Positions 35,741 through 45,552 of a stretch of DNA of 64,000 bases are shown here, one piece after another. A program made the position numbers and the translations under genes. The first letter of the stretch is position 1, and the number at the start of each line of letters is the position of its first letter. The stretch covers positions 860,764 to 924,763 of the forward strand of contig JAEPQD010000001.1 in NCBI GenBank assembly GCA_017642695.1, given 5' to 3'. The stretch comes from Parvibaculum sp. (GTDB lineage: Bacteria; Pseudomonadota; Alphaproteobacteria; Parvibaculales; Parvibaculaceae). Below the pieces are notes generated by a model. That model searched no databases. It worked only from the letters and a program-made list of their open reading frames with translations, and was not told the DNA's origin.

Positions 35741-37276
35741 TCAGGCATAGGCCTTTTTCTCGCGCCTGCGCTGCACCGAAGAGGGAATGTTGAGCGCCTC
35801 GCGATACTTGGCGACGGTGCGCCGCGCGATGTCCACGCCCTGGCCCTTCAGTATGTCGACGATGTTGTCGTCGGACAGCACCGCGTCCGGACGCTCGACG
35901 TCGATCAATTCCTTGATCCGGTGGCGCACCGCTTCGGCCGAATGCGCCGCGCCGCCAGAGGAGGAGGCGATGGAGGAGGTGAAGAAATACTTCATCTCGA
36001 AGATGCCGCGCGGCGTCGCGATGTACTTGTTGGCGGTGACGCGGCTGACCGTCGACTCGTGCATCGAGATCGCTTCGGCGATGGTCTTGAGGTTCAGGGG
36101 CTTCAGATGCTGGATGCCGTGAACGAGGAACGAATCCTGCTGGCGCACGATCTCGGAAGCGACCTTGAGAATGGTGCGCGCGCGCTGGTCGAGGCTCTTC
36201 ACCAGCCAGTTCGCGTTGTTGAGGCATTCGGAGATATAGGCCTTGGCGCCCGGATCGCCGGAGAGCTTCGTCACTTCGGCATAATATTGCTGATTGACGA
36301 GAACACGCGGCAGCGTCTCCGAATTGATCTCCACCATCCAGCTGCCATCGGCACGCGGACGGATGAAGACATCCGGCACGACGGGCACGACGGGTTCCGC
36401 GCCGAAGGCATGACCGGGCTTGGGATCGCAAAGCCGGATGTCGTCGACCATGCAGGCGATGTCCTCGCGGTCCGCGCCGGTGAGTTTCATCAGCTGGTCG
36501 AAATCGCGTTTTGCGAAAAGTTCGAGGTGATCGAGGAAGACCTGCATCGTGGGATCGAGGCGGTCGCGCTCGGCGAGCTGCAGCGAGAGGCATTCCTTCA
36601 GGTTGCGCGCGCAGATGCCGGTGGGCTCGAAGGTCTGCATCACCTGCAGCACGGCCTCGACATCCTCGACATCCGTCCCGAGCCGTTCGGCGACATCGGC
36701 GATGTCCGCGGTCATGTAGCCCGCCTCGTTCACCTGGTCGATCAGATAGGCGCCGATCAGCCGGTCGCCCGCCGTCTTCAGCGCGGTGTGCATCTGTTCG
36801 GTGAGGTGCTCGGCGAGCGTCGGCTCGCGCGTCAGCGTCGCCTCGAAACTGAAATCGCCGTCGGAGGTGCCGCCGCCGCCGCCCTTCACGCTCTGCCAGT
36901 CCGATCCCTGCGGGCCGGGCGCCGTCGCCGCGGCGTCGTTCTGCGTGTCGCTGCGGCTTTCGTCCGCATAGACATTGTCGTAGTCGGTATCGAGATCGCC
37001 GTCGCGGCCGGGCATCGGCCCGTCTTCGGAAAGGGAGAGCGAGGTTTCGGATGTCAGAACCTGTTCGCGCTCGCCTTCATGGCCGTCGCGTTCTTCCGGG
37101 CCTGCCGCAGGCTCGCCCGTGCTCGCTTCGAGCAGCGGATTGCGCTCCAGTTCCTGTTCGACATATTCGGCAAGCTCGAGATTCGACAGCTGCAGCAGCT
37201 TGATCGCCTGCTGAAGCTGGGGCGTCATGACCAGGGATTGTCCCTGGCGAAGCTCGAGTCTCGGCGCTAGTGCCAT
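35741..37276 (-). CDS. rpoN: RNA polymerase sigma-54 factor RpoN
   Basis: A 511-residue alternative sigma factor for enhancer-dependent promoters. Region I is Gln-rich (LRQGQSLVMTPQLQQAIKLLQLSNLEL). Region II is acidic (about 50-130). The core-binding domain follows. The DNA-binding C-terminus has the helix-turn-helix (SMHESTVSRVTANKY) and the RpoN box ARRTVAKYRE (484-493). The acidic linker contains an unusual Gly run (GGGGG near residue 131). The gene lies 27 bp after lptB and upstream of hpf and ptsN, as in most Proteobacteria. Confidence 0.97.
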   Translation of the reverse strand: MALAPRLELRQGQSLVMTPQLQQAIKLLQLSNLELAEYVEQELERNPLLEASTGEPAAGPEERDGHEGEREQVLTSETSLSLSEDGPMPGRDGDLDTDYDNVYADESRSDTQNDAAATAPGPQGSDWQSVKGGGGGTSDGDFSFEATLTREPTLAEHLTEQMHTALKTAGDRLIGAYLIDQVNEAGYMTADIADVAERLGTDVEDVEAVLQVMQTFEPTGICARNLKECLSLQLAERDRLDPTMQVFLDHLELFAKRDFDQLMKLTGADREDIACMVDDIRLCDPKPGHAFGAEPVVPVVPDVFIRPRADGSWMVEINSETLPRVLVNQQYYAEVTKLSGDPGAKAYISECLNNANWLVKSLDQRARTILKVASEIVRQQDSFLVHGIQHLKPLNLKTIAEAISMHESTVSRVTANKYIATPRGIFEMKYFFTSSIASSSGGAAHSAEAVRHRIKELIDVERPDAVLSDDNIVDILKGQGVDIARRTVAKYREALNIPSSVQRRREKKAYA

Positions 37277-37303
37277 TTCGGTGTCAGCCCCCTACGCAAC
37301 TCT

Positions 37304-38104
37304 CTACAGACTGAACCGTTCGCCGAGATAGAGGCGGCGCACATCTTCATTGCCGACGATGTCGGACGGGTCGCCTTCCATCAGAACGGTACCGTCATGA
37401 ATGATGACGGCATGGTCGATCAGTTCGAGTGTCTCGCGCACATTGTGGTCGGTGATGAGAACGCCGATGCCGCGATCCTTCAGATGCGCGACGAGATCGC
37501 GAATGTCGCCGATGGCGATCGGATCGATGCCGGCAAAGGGTTCGTCGAGCAGCATGAAGGAGGGCTGCGTCGCGAGCGCGCGCGCGATCTCGACGCGGCG
37601 GCGTTCGCCGCCCGACAGCGCGATCGACGGCGTGCGGCGCAAATGGGTGATCGAGAATTCGGCGAGGAGGTCGTCGAGTTCGGCCTCGCGGCGGTCGCGG
37701 TCGGGCTCGATCACTTCGAGCACCGCGCGGATATTCTGTTCGACCGTCATGCCGCGGAAGATCGAGGCTTCCTGCGGCAGGTAGCCGATGCCGCGGCGCG
37801 CGCGGCGATACATCGGCAGGTCGGTGACATCATGACCGTCGAGCCGGATCGCGCCGTAATCCGGCTGGATGAGGCCCGTGATCATGTAGAAGACGGTGGT
37901 CTTGCCGGCGCCGTTCGGGCCCAGAAGGCCGACCGCCTCGCCGCGCTGGACATGGAAGCTGACGCCGCGCACCACGGGACGGCCCTTGAAGCTCTTGCCG
38001 ATCTTCTCGACCCAGAGCCCCGGATTGTCGGCGACAAGGTGCGGCCCGCCGGTTTCGGCGTCCTGCTCCCCCTGCTCTCCGATTGTCCCCGTATCGCCCG
38101 CCAT
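37304..38104 (-). CDS. lptB: LPS export ABC transporter ATP-binding protein LptB
   Basis: A 266-residue ATPase that powers lipopolysaccharide extraction from the inner membrane with LptFG. It has Walker A GPNGAGKTT (62-70), the signature LSGGERRRVEIARALA, Walker B FMLLDEPFAGIDP and the switch in LITDHNVRETL, which is the LptB-specific variant. Compared with E. coli (241 residues) it has an N-terminal acidic extension of about 28 residues (DTGTIGEQGEQDAETGG). I chose ATG 38104, preceded by a G-rich ribosome site; earlier in-frame ATGs add only a few non-conserved residues. Confidence 0.95.
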   Translation of the reverse strand: MAGDTGTIGEQGEQDAETGGPHLVADNPGLWVEKIGKSFKGRPVVRGVSFHVQRGEAVGLLGPNGAGKTTVFYMITGLIQPDYGAIRLDGHDVTDLPMYRRARRGIGYLPQEASIFRGMTVEQNIRAVLEVIEPDRDRREAELDDLLAEFSITHLRRTPSIALSGGERRRVEIARALATQPSFMLLDEPFAGIDPIAIGDIRDLVAHLKDRGIGVLITDHNVRETLELIDHAVIIHDGTVLMEGDPSDIVGNEDVRRLYLGERFSL

Positions 38105-38195
38105 GGAACCCCACTTCATTAACAATGCCATCAAACTCACTTGGCATTAAAATTGTATGAAGTGAAGGGATTAACCAAGCCTTCTTTGGTCTTGA

Positions 38196-38747
38196 TTACT
38201 CCGCGGGAGGCTGAAACAGCCCTTTGACCCGCCCGTTTCCGCCATTTTCTCCGCCCGCGCCGCCGCTCACGCGGGCATGGCCGGTGTCGAGATCGACCTG
38301 CAGTCTGGAACCGCGGATGACGTTCTCGCCCTGCCGCAGAACGACCGAATTACCCATTTCGATCTGGCGCGTGCCGACCATGTAATTGGCCCAGTCGCCG
38401 CTCGCGGTCTGCTCGTCGGGCGAGGAGATGAGGACATTGCCGGAGGCGGCGATCTTCTCGATCCGCGAGCCGCCGCCCTCTCCCCGGCTCTTGTAATAGA
38501 TGGTGAGACGGTCGGATTTCATGCGGATATCGCCCTGCACGACGCGGACATTGCCGATGAAGGTCGCGGTGTGCTGTGCGTCCTGCACTTCGAGCGAATC
38601 CGCCTCCACCTCGATCGGCTGATCGGGATCGGTGCGGAAGCCCCCAAGTGCGCCCTGGGCGGCGGCGGGTGCCGCCAGACCGAGCGCCAGAACGAGGCCC
38701 AGGAGCGCCGCCCCCGCGCCGCCCGGCATCATGCGTGTCCAGCCCAT
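38196..38747 (-). CDS. lptA: LPS transport periplasmic protein LptA
   Basis: A 183-residue periplasmic bridge protein carrying LPS across the periplasm. A signal peptide ends at APAAAQG (residues 26-32). The OstA-like beta-jellyroll follows: IEVEADSLEVQDAQHTATFIGNVRVVQGDIRMKSDRL. A Gly/Asn-rich tail is present. The ATG overlaps the lptC stop by one base (TGATG), so translation is coupled. The gap to lptB (91 bp) contains an AATGCCA/TGGCATT inverted repeat. Confidence 0.92.
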   Translation of the reverse strand: MGWTRMMPGGAGAALLGLVLALGLAAPAAAQGALGGFRTDPDQPIEVEADSLEVQDAQHTATFIGNVRVVQGDIRMKSDRLTIYYKSRGEGGGSRIEKIAASGNVLISSPDEQTASGDWANYMVGTRQIEMGNSVVLRQGENVIRGSRLQVDLDTGHARVSGGAGGENGGNGRVKGLFQPPAE

Positions 38748-39457
38748 CACTCTTCGCCCCCTTCGCCCGGCTGATCCGGCAGGATCAGCATTTTCACATT
38801 GCCGTCGAACCGCAGCACCTGGCTGGCGTGTTCGGCCTTCATGCGGTCCGCGCGCAAGGTGCCGAGCGGACCGTGTCCCTTGATTTCGCTGTCGCTGCGG
38901 AGCACGCCCTCGTCGAAATCGACGGTCGCCTCCTCGCCATGGATTTCGTAGCCCCAGGTCGTGAAGATGTCGATCTTCTCGACAAGCTCGAGCGTCTGCA
39001 TCTCGGAATTGTAGGTGCCGCCGGACGCGGTGAGCGACATCCAGTCCTCTTCGGCGTTGAACTTCATGTCGGCCTGGATGTTGTCGAAGGTCACGAAGTT
39101 CGGCCGCGAGGGGTCCTGCGTCGCGTTGTCGGCGGTGATGACGTAAGGCGTACCGTCTTCCGTCACGCCGGTGACGCGCGGGCTCACCATGCGCAGGTCG
39201 CTCGGGCTCGTGTCGATTTCGCGGAAGGCGATGTCGAGCTTGTCCTTGCCCCTGAAGACGCCGGAATAGACCAGGATGACGCCGAACAGCACAAGCGCGC
39301 CAAGCGGCAGCACGATCTTCATCGCCGAGACGAAACGGCTGTAGCGGCCCTCCAGCGGACGGTCGGTGCCCGGCTCCGGCGCGATGGCGGTGCGCGGCAC
39401 GGGACGCCGCCTCGCCGCCCCGGACCCTTCCGGTTCGTCGCCGGTACGCTGGCTCAT
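38747..39457 (-). CDS. lptC: LPS export protein LptC
   Basis: A 236-residue inner-membrane bitopic protein. A long cytoplasmic N-terminus (about 45 residues, Arg/Pro-rich) is followed by a membrane segment (IVLPLGALVLFGVILVYSGVF, about 48-68) and the periplasmic LptC beta-jellyroll (DLRMVSPRVTGVTEDGTPYVITADNATQDP). It links LptBFG to LptA. I chose ATG 39457 because the 29 codons upstream are not conserved. The stop overlaps the lptA start. Confidence 0.9.
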   Translation of the reverse strand: MSQRTGDEPEGSGAARRRPVPRTAIAPEPGTDRPLEGRYSRFVSAMKIVLPLGALVLFGVILVYSGVFRGKDKLDIAFREIDTSPSDLRMVSPRVTGVTEDGTPYVITADNATQDPSRPNFVTFDNIQADMKFNAEEDWMSLTASGGTYNSEMQTLELVEKIDIFTTWGYEIHGEEATVDFDEGVLRSDSEIKGHGPLGTLRADRMKAEHASQVLRFDGNVKMLILPDQPGEGGEE

Positions 39458-39609
39458 GCCTTGCTTGCTCCACTTCACCGGGCCGCGAAAAACCGCCGCG
39501 CGGCCCGCCCCCGAAAGGGCGCTCAGTATGCGCGGAAGCTCCATAATGCGTCAACGAAAGGGCCCGCGCCGTCCTGTTCCGGTTTGAGGGCCAGCGGCGG
39601 TGGGCCGTC

Positions 39610-40221
39610 TCAATGGGCGAAGATATCCTCTTCCGCCCATCCGGCAAGGTCGAGCGCGGCGCGCACCGGCAGAAAGGCGAAGCATGCCCTGGCGAGCTCC
39701 ATCCGGCCTTCGCGCTGGAGCATGCCGTCCAGCACCGCCTTCACCTCATGCAGATACAGCACGTCGGAGGCGGCATAGGCGAGCTGCGCTTCCGTGAGGT
39801 CATGCGCGCCCCAGTCCGAGCTTTGCTGCTGCTTGGAGAGATCGACGTTCGCCAGTTCCTTGACCAGGTCCTTGAGGCCGTGGCGGTCGGTATAGGTGCG
39901 CACGAGCTTCGAGGCGACCTTGGTGCAATAGACCGGCGCCGTGACCACGCCGAGATAGCGCTGGATCATGGCGACGTCGAAGCGCGCGAAATGGAAAATC
40001 TTGAGGACGTCCGGGTTCGCCATCAGCGCGCGCAGATTGGGCGCGTTGTAGGTGCCCCGGTCGAGCTGGACGATATGGGCGTTGCCGTCACCCGCCGACA
40101 GCTGAACCACGCAGAGCTGATCGCGCTCCGGGTTCAGGCCCATCGTCTCGGTATCGACCGCGACGCTCGCACCGAAGGAGAGGCCTTCCGGAAGATCGCC
40201 CTTGTGCAGCGTGACCGCCAT
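39610..40221 (-). CDS. rnd: Ribonuclease D-like 3'-5' exonuclease
   Basis: A 203-residue DEDDy exonuclease. Catalytic acids are visible at Asp23/Glu25 (VDTETMGL), Asp82 (HFARFD), and Tyr149/Asp153 (YAASDVLYLH). It is only the nuclease domain; the HRDC domains of E. coli RNase D (375 residues) are absent, as in many alphaproteobacterial homologues that lie beside lptC. It presumably trims tRNA or other RNA 3' ends. It is the first gene of the minus-strand block and starts 44 bp from the tRNA-Leu gene. Confidence 0.9.
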   Translation of the reverse strand: MAVTLHKGDLPEGLSFGASVAVDTETMGLNPERDQLCVVQLSAGDGNAHIVQLDRGTYNAPNLRALMANPDVLKIFHFARFDVAMIQRYLGVVTAPVYCTKVASKLVRTYTDRHGLKDLVKELANVDLSKQQQSSDWGAHDLTEAQLAYAASDVLYLHEVKAVLDGMLQREGRMELARACFAFLPVRAALDLAGWAEEDIFAH

Positions 40222-40265
40222 ATGCTGGCTCCGCTTGGCCTCCCCGGGGAGGGGAGAGAAAGGAA

Positions 40266-40352
40266 TGGTGCCCAGGAGAAGACTCGAACTTCCACGCCCT
40301 TGCGAGCGCCAGCACCTGAAGCTGGTGCGTCTACCAATTCCGCCACCTGGGC
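40266..40352 (-). tRNA. tRNA-Leu (anticodon CAG)
   Basis: The minus-strand sequence folds as a class-II tRNA: acceptor GCCCAGG/CCTGGGC, D-arm GCGGAATTGGTAGACGC, anticodon stem CCAGC/GCTGG around loop TTCAGGT (anticodon CAG, reading CUG), a long variable arm, T-arm with GTTCGAGTC, and an encoded CCA end (40266-40268). CUG is the favoured Leu codon in this GC-rich genome. Confidence 0.97.
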
Positions 40353-40557
40353 ACGTGAGCCGTTGCTTAAATAGCGCCCGTCATATTGTCAATGGAAAGG
40401 GCAGGCCAAAGGTCGGGGCGGGGCGCGGCACGATCGGCCTCTCCGCGCCCTTTGCCGCGCCGCCCGCATAGGCTATCAAGGGAGAGAAACGGGCGGCCCC
40501 GCCCCGACCTGCCTGTGGGCGGCGGCGGCCGGACGAGAGAGCGAAAGGCGAGGCGAG

Positions 40558-41565
40558 ATGAGCGTGGACAGTGCCGACCGGGAGATGATGAAGAGCGAGC
40601 TGCCGGCAGGCGGCACGGTAACGGTCTTCGGCGGATCGGGCTTCCTCGGCCGCCATATCGTCCATGCACTGGCGCGTCGCGGCTGCCGCGTGCGGGTCGC
40701 GGTGCGCCGCCCGAACGATGCGATGTTCCTCAGGCCGATGGGCGTGGTCGGACAGGTCGAGCCGGTGCAGGCGAATATCCGCGACGATGCCTCCGTGAAG
40801 GCGGCGCTGATCGGTGCGGACGCGGTCGTGAACCTTGTCGGCATCATGCATGAAAGCGGCAAACAGACCTTCGAGGCCGTGCAGGCGGAAGGCGCGGGCC
40901 GGATCGCGAAGGCGGCGGCGGAAGCGGGTATTCCCGCGCTCGTCCACATCTCGGCCATCGGCGCGGACGAGGACAGCCCCGCTTCCTATGCGCGCTCCAA
41001 GGCGGCCGGCGAGAAGGCCGTGCGCGCCGCGTTTCCCGGTGCGGCGATCGTCAGGCCCTCGATCGTGTTCGGCCCGGAAGACGATTTCTTCAACCGCTTC
41101 GCCGCGATGGCGCGCTTTTCGCCCGCGCTGCCGCTCATCGGCGGCGGCACGACGAAGTTCCAGCCCGTCTATGTGAAGGATGTCGCGGAAGGGGTCGTGC
41201 GGCTTCTGGAGCGCAGCGGCACCCGCGGCAAGACTTATGAGTTCGGCGGGCCCGAAGTCCATACCTTCCGTGAACTGATGGAAGAGACGTTGCGGATCAC
41301 GGCTCGCAAGCGGCTTCTCGCGCCGCTGCCCGTGCCGCTTGCGAAGCTGATGTCCTATGTGACGCAGTTCATCCCCAATCCGCCACTGACGCCGGACCAG
41401 GTCCGCCTTCTCGGCGTCGACAATGTGGTGAGCGAAGAGGCGGTATCGGAGAAGCGCACCCTCGAAGGTCTCGGCGTCACGCCGACGGCGCTCGAGCTTG
41501 TGTTGCCGACCTATCTCTACCGCTTCCGCAAGACCGGGCAATTCGAGCGCGCAAACGCGAGCTGA
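40558..41565 (+). CDS. NDUFA9-like complex I accessory NAD(P)-binding protein (atypical SDR)
   Basis: A 335-residue protein of the extended/atypical short-chain dehydrogenase family related to mitochondrial NDUFA9. The Rossmann motif is GGSGFLGRHIV (25-35). A YxxxK pair is present in SYARSKAAGE (around residue 142). FGPEDDFFNRFAAMARFSPALPLIGGGTTKFQPVYVKDVA is the NDUFA9-type core. Alphaproteobacterial homologues are linked with respiratory complex I assembly or quinone biology; an enzymatic reaction is not established. It is followed by cueR 10 bp later, probably on the same transcript. Confidence 0.85.
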   Translation: MSVDSADREMMKSELPAGGTVTVFGGSGFLGRHIVHALARRGCRVRVAVRRPNDAMFLRPMGVVGQVEPVQANIRDDASVKAALIGADAVVNLVGIMHESGKQTFEAVQAEGAGRIAKAAAEAGIPALVHISAIGADEDSPASYARSKAAGEKAVRAAFPGAAIVRPSIVFGPEDDFFNRFAAMARFSPALPLIGGGTTKFQPVYVKDVAEGVVRLLERSGTRGKTYEFGGPEVHTFRELMEETLRITARKRLLAPLPVPLAKLMSYVTQFIPNPPLTPDQVRLLGVDNVVSEEAVSEKRTLEGLGVTPTALELVLPTYLYRFRKTGQFERANAS

Positions 41566-41575
41566 GGCACAGCCC

Positions 41576-41989
41576 ATGAACATCGGAGAAGCGGCGGCGC
41601 GTTCCGGCGTTCCCGCCAAGACAATTCGCTACTACGAGGACATCGCGCTGATCGACAGCGCGGACCGCACCGCGAACGGCTACCGGTCCTATTCGGAAGA
41701 CGATGTCCATACGCTGCGCTTCGTCGCGCGCGCCCGCGGCCTCGGCTTCACGGTGGCGCAATGCCGCGATCTCCTCGCGCTCTATCGCGACCGCGACCGG
41801 TCCAGTGCCGATGTGAAGGCGATTGCGGAAAGCCACATGAGCGAAATCGACGACAAGATCGCGGGACTGCGCGCGATGCGCGAAACGCTCGCCGTGCTGA
41901 CCCGCAAATGCCATGGTGACGAGCGCCCGGACTGCCCGATCATCGAGGAACTCGCCACCGGAAAAGCGGCGGGCAAAAGAGCAAAGTAG
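41576..41989 (+). CDS. cueR: Copper-responsive MerR-family regulator CueR
   Basis: A 137-residue MerR regulator. The N-terminal winged helix (IGEAAARSGVPAKTIRYYEDIALI) is followed by a coiled-coil dimerisation helix and a metal loop CHGDERPDCPI. Its cysteines fall at positions 112 and 120, the same numbers as the Cu(I) ligands of E. coli CueR. It should activate copper-export genes by untwisting a long-spacer promoter. No copA or other copper gene is in this window, so the target lies elsewhere. I chose ATG 41576, which starts the HTH. Confidence 0.92.
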   Translation: MNIGEAAARSGVPAKTIRYYEDIALIDSADRTANGYRSYSEDDVHTLRFVARARGLGFTVAQCRDLLALYRDRDRSSADVKAIAESHMSEIDDKIAGLRAMRETLAVLTRKCHGDERPDCPIIEELATGKAAGKRAK

Positions 41990-42001
41990 AAACGCGAATT
42001 C

Positions 42002-42682
42002 ATGCGCCAGCTTTATCACCTGCCGATCTCGCCAGCCTGCCGCAAGGTGCGTCTCGCGCTGACCGAAAAGAACATCGAGTTCGAGCTCGTGGAAGAGAAG
42101 GACTGGGAGCGCCGCCCCGAATTCCTGATGATGAATCCGGCCGGCGAGGTGCCGGTGATGGTGGAGGATGGCGGCGCGCCGATCGCGGGCTCCACCGCGA
42201 TCACCGAATATCTCGAGGAAACGGCGCCGTCGATCAGGCTGATGCCGCAGGACCCGCACGAGCGCGCGGAGATACGCCGCCTTGTCGACTGGTTCGACCG
42301 GAAATTCGCGACGGAAGTGTCGGAAGGGCTCATCTTCGAAAAGGTGACGCGCCGCTTTCTCAGCGCGAACGAGGGGGGCGGTGCGCCGGACATGACGGTG
42401 GTCCGCGCCGCGCTTCACAACCTGCGCTACCATCTCGACTACATCTGCTACCTGATGGAAGAGCGCAACTGGCTCGGCGGCGAAGCGCTGACGCTTGCCG
42501 ATCTGACTGCCGCCGCGCATCTCTCCTGCCTCGACTATGTGGGCGATGTGCCCTGGAGCCAGTATCCGGGCGCCAAGGACTGGTACGCGAAGATCAAGTC
42601 GCGGCCGGGCTTCCGCGGGCTGCTCGCCGATCACGTGGCCGGCATGCCGCCGCCGAAACTCTATGCCAATCTCGACTTCTGA
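42002..42682 (+). CDS. Glutathione S-transferase family protein
   Basis: A 226-residue GST. The N-terminal thioredoxin fold ([27 protein letters not shown]) has an SPACRK active-site region, the cis-Pro loop [11 protein letters not shown] and the glutathione-contacting [12 protein letters not shown]. The all-alpha C-terminal domain ends with [21 protein letters not shown]. Members detoxify electrophiles or act in ring-opening steps. It lies 12 bp after cueR and 10 bp before queG, so NDUFA9-like–cueR–GST–queG looks like one transcription unit. Confidence 0.9.
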   Translation: MRQLYHLPISPACRKVRLALTEKNIEFELVEEKDWERRPEFLMMNPAGEVPVMVEDGGAPIAGSTAITEYLEETAPSIRLMPQDPHERAEIRRLVDWFDRKFATEVSEGLIFEKVTRRFLSANEGGGAPDMTVVRAALHNLRYHLDYICYLMEERNWLGGEALTLADLTAAAHLSCLDYVGDVPWSQYPGAKDWYAKIKSRPGFRGLLADHVAGMPPPKLYANLDF

Positions 42683-42692
42683 GCCGAAAGAC

Positions 42693-43808
42693 ATGACGGC
42701 ATTGCGCGGCAGCCTTCTTGCCCGCGCGAAGGAGGCGGGCTTCGACGATATCGGCATCGCGCGCGCGGATGCGCGGGGCGACCTCCCCGAAAGATTGCAG
42801 AATTGGCTCGCGCTCGGCCGTCACGGACAGATGGGCTGGATGGAAGAGACGTCCGCGCGGCGCGCCGATCCGCTGACGCTCTGGCCGGAGGCGAAATCCG
42901 TCATCATGCTTGCGATGAATTACGGGCCGGAAAGCGATCCGCTGGAGGCGCTGGAACGCCACGACCGTGCGGCGATTTCCGTCTATGCGCAGAACCGCGA
43001 CTATCACGACCTCGTCAAGAAGCGCCTGAAACAGGTCGCGCGCTGGCTCGCCGAGACGAGCGGCGCGGCGGTGAAGGTCTTCGTCGATACCGCACCGGTG
43101 ATGGAAAAGCCCTTCGCGGAAGCGGCCGGGATCGGCTGGCAGGGCAAGCACACGAATCTCGTCTCGCGCAAGCTCGGCTCCTGGTTCTTTCTCGGCGCAA
43201 TCTTCACGACGCTCGATCTCGGCGCGGACGAACGCCATGACGACCGCTGCGGCGACTGCCGCCGCTGCCTGGACATCTGCCCGACGAAAGCCTTCCCCGC
43301 GCCTTACGAACTCGATGCGCGTCGCTGCATCTCCTACCTCACCATCGAACACAAGGGCCACATCGCGCGCGAATTCCGCAAGCCGATGGGCAACCGAATC
43401 TATGGCTGCGACGACTGCCTCGCGGTTTGCCCGTGGAACAAGTTCGCGAGCCGCGCGCACGAGGAAGCGTTTCACGCGCGGGAAGAGTTGCGCGCGCCGT
43501 TGCTGCGCGACCTCGCGCAGCTCGACGATGCGGGCTTTCGTACGCTTTTTTCCGGCTCGCCCGTCAAGCGGATCGGCCGCGACCGCTTCGTGCGGAACGT
43601 GGCGATCGCGATAGGCAACTCGGGCGAGGCGGCGCTCGCCGAAGACGCGCGCGCGTTGCTCGACGACGGATCGTCACTCGTGCGTGCGATGGCTGTCTGG
43701 GCGCTCGGCGAGCTCGCGCCCGACGACGCGAGGAGGCGGGCGAGCGCAGCGCTCGAAAGGGAAGAGGACGATGCCGTGCGCGAGGAGTGGCGCTACTTCG
43801 CGAGATAG
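42693..43808 (+). CDS. queG: Epoxyqueuosine reductase QueG
   Basis: A 371-residue cobalamin- and 4Fe-4S-dependent enzyme for the last step of queuosine synthesis in tRNA. The catalytic Asp132 is in [11 protein letters not shown]. The first cluster is [12 protein letters not shown] (Cys186/189/192/196). The second includes Cys212 and CDDCLAVCP (Cys239/242/246). A C-terminal HEAT-like repeat region (after about 310) is present. I chose ATG 42693. The last 16 bp overlap the convergent TPR gene. Confidence 0.94.
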   Translation: MTALRGSLLARAKEAGFDDIGIARADARGDLPERLQNWLALGRHGQMGWMEETSARRADPLTLWPEAKSVIMLAMNYGPESDPLEALERHDRAAISVYAQNRDYHDLVKKRLKQVARWLAETSGAAVKVFVDTAPVMEKPFAEAAGIGWQGKHTNLVSRKLGSWFFLGAIFTTLDLGADERHDDRCGDCRRCLDICPTKAFPAPYELDARRCISYLTIEHKGHIAREFRKPMGNRIYGCDDCLAVCPWNKFASRAHEEAFHAREELRAPLLRDLAQLDDAGFRTLFSGSPVKRIGRDRFVRNVAIAIGNSGEAALAEDARALLDDGSSLVRAMAVWALGELAPDDARRRASAALEREEDDAVREEWRYFAR

Positions 43809-44545
43809 GTCTTCGCGGCGACGGCGGCGGGATGCTCGAGCCGTCCGGTCTCTTCCGCGTAGCGCAGAAGCGTCGACCAGTCGTTCCAGGCACTCGCCTT
43901 GTCGTCCAGTGCGTTGTGAACGAGACCGCGTTCGAGCAATGCGTCGAGACTGTGGGGATTGAGCTCGACGGCATGGTTTGCATCGACGAGCGAGGCGCGC
44001 GGGTAGCCAAGCTTCCGGTTTGCCGCCGAGCGCAGCAGCATGGGTTCGGGATAGTTCGGGTCGAGCGCGAGGGCCTCCGCCGCATCGTCGCGCACGCCTT
44101 CCCAGTCTTCGGCAATCGCCTTCACGCGGGCGCGGCCCGCATAATATGTCGGGTCCTCGGGCATCCGCGCGATGGCGTTGTCATAGGCCTTGACGGCGAG
44201 CTTCGATGCGCCCGCAATCGCCCATGCATCGCCCGCCTGCGCATAGATCTCGGAGCGCAATGCGTCGTCCGCACGAAGCATCCGTTCGGCAAGATCGAAG
44301 AAGGCGGAGCCCGCTTCCGCCGGGCGGTCCATCTGCATCAGCGCCAGCGCTTCACAATGCATACCGCCGGCCTCTTCCTCGCCGCCCCTCAGTTTCAGCG
44401 TGCGCGCCATGCCGAGCGCGGCATCTGCGTCCCGCTCGACAAGGGCGAGACAGGCATCGTAGTTCGCCGCCTCTTGCGCGAAGGCTGTGCCCGGTGCGAT
44501 GAGAGAGCCTGCGAGAAGGAGAAAAAGAGCGAACATCCGTTTCAT
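43793..44545 (-). CDS. Secreted TPR-repeat protein
   Basis: A 250-residue periplasmic protein with a signal peptide ([21 protein letters not shown], cleavage near residue 23). Several tetratricopeptide repeats follow ([74 protein letters not shown]). TPR proteins act as scaffolds; no partner is evident here. The 3' end overlaps queG by 16 bp tail to tail. The start is divergent from the SDR gene, 56 bp away. Confidence 0.85.
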   Translation of the reverse strand: MKRMFALFLLLAGSLIAPGTAFAQEAANYDACLALVERDADAALGMARTLKLRGGEEEAGGMHCEALALMQMDRPAEAGSAFFDLAERMLRADDALRSEIYAQAGDAWAIAGASKLAVKAYDNAIARMPEDPTYYAGRARVKAIAEDWEGVRDDAAEALALDPNYPEPMLLRSAANRKLGYPRASLVDANHAVELNPHSLDALLERGLVHNALDDKASAWNDWSTLLRYAEETGRLEHPAAVAAKTYLAK

Positions 44546-44601
44546 GGCCGGTAGCCTCGTTCAGGGACTGCGCTCTTGCAAGCGAAAGAAATGGTGAACG
44601 C

Positions 44602-45480
44602 ATGGACGAGGGAAAGCGGCTTTTCTGTTTCGGGTGCGGCTACAGCGCGCGGGTGCTGGCGAAGCGCCTCGCCGCGCGCGGCTTTGCCGTGGCCGGAACC
44701 TGCCGCACGGAAGAAAAGGCGGCTCGGCTTCGTGAAGAAGGGATCGAGGTCTTTGTCTTCGGCGACGATGCCCCATTGGCCGATGCCGGCGCGGCGCTTC
44801 GCGGCACGACGCATCTCCTGATGTCGGCGGCGCCCGGCGAGAGGGGCGACCCCGTGCTCGCCGCGCATCGCGACGTTCTCGCGAGAATCGCGCCCGAGAT
44901 CGAATGGGCCGGCTACCTCTCGACCACCGGCGTTTACGGCGACCGGCAAGGCGAATGGGTGACAGAGGAGACGCCGCTCGATCCCGCCGTCATGCGGAGC
45001 GACCGCCGCGCGACCGCCGAGCGCGACTGGCAGGAACTCGCGCGCGAGAGCGGATTGCCGCTTCACATCTTCCGCCTCGCCGGCATCTATGGACCGGGAC
45101 GCAACCAGCTCCAGGCCGTGAAGGACGGCACGGCGAAGCGGATCGTGAAGGAAGGACAGATTTTCTCACGTATCCATGTGGAAGACATCGCGAACGTGCT
45201 CGAGGCATCGATGACGAAGCCGAACCCGGGCGCCATCTACAATGTCTGCGACGACGAACCGGCGCCTGCCCCGGTGCCCATCGCCTATGCGGCGGAACTG
45301 CTCGGCGTCGATGCGCCGCCGGAAGTGCCGTTCGAGAAGGCCGACCTCTCGCCGATGGCACGGAGCTTCTACATGTCCTCGCGCCGCGTTTCGAACCGGC
45401 GCATCCACGAGGAACTCGGCGTGACGCTTGCTTATCCGACTTATCGCGAGGGGCTGAAGGCGCTTCTGAAGACGCTCTGA
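44602..45480 (+). CDS. SDR-family NAD(P)-dependent epimerase/dehydratase-like protein
   Basis: A 292-residue atypical SDR of the YeeZ-like group. The Rossmann motif is FGCGYSARVLAKRLAARG (10-27), the glycine-poor variant of this group. The middle segment has GYLSTTGVYGDRQGEWVTEETPLDP, where TTGVYG replaces the usual catalytic region; no YxxxK catalytic pair is seen at the standard place. The substrate is unknown. The start ATG is close to GCGAAAG and 56 bp from the divergent TPR gene. Confidence 0.82.
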   Translation: MDEGKRLFCFGCGYSARVLAKRLAARGFAVAGTCRTEEKAARLREEGIEVFVFGDDAPLADAGAALRGTTHLLMSAAPGERGDPVLAAHRDVLARIAPEIEWAGYLSTTGVYGDRQGEWVTEETPLDPAVMRSDRRATAERDWQELARESGLPLHIFRLAGIYGPGRNQLQAVKDGTAKRIVKEGQIFSRIHVEDIANVLEASMTKPNPGAIYNVCDDEPAPAPVPIAYAAELLGVDAPPEVPFEKADLSPMARSFYMSSRRVSNRRIHEELGVTLAYPTYREGLKALLKTL

Positions 45481-45552
45481 CGCAGGCCATTGTGCCGCAG
45501 TACGGCGCAGGGCCGGGGGCGCTATAATCAAGAAAACCGCGGGAGGAAGCCC

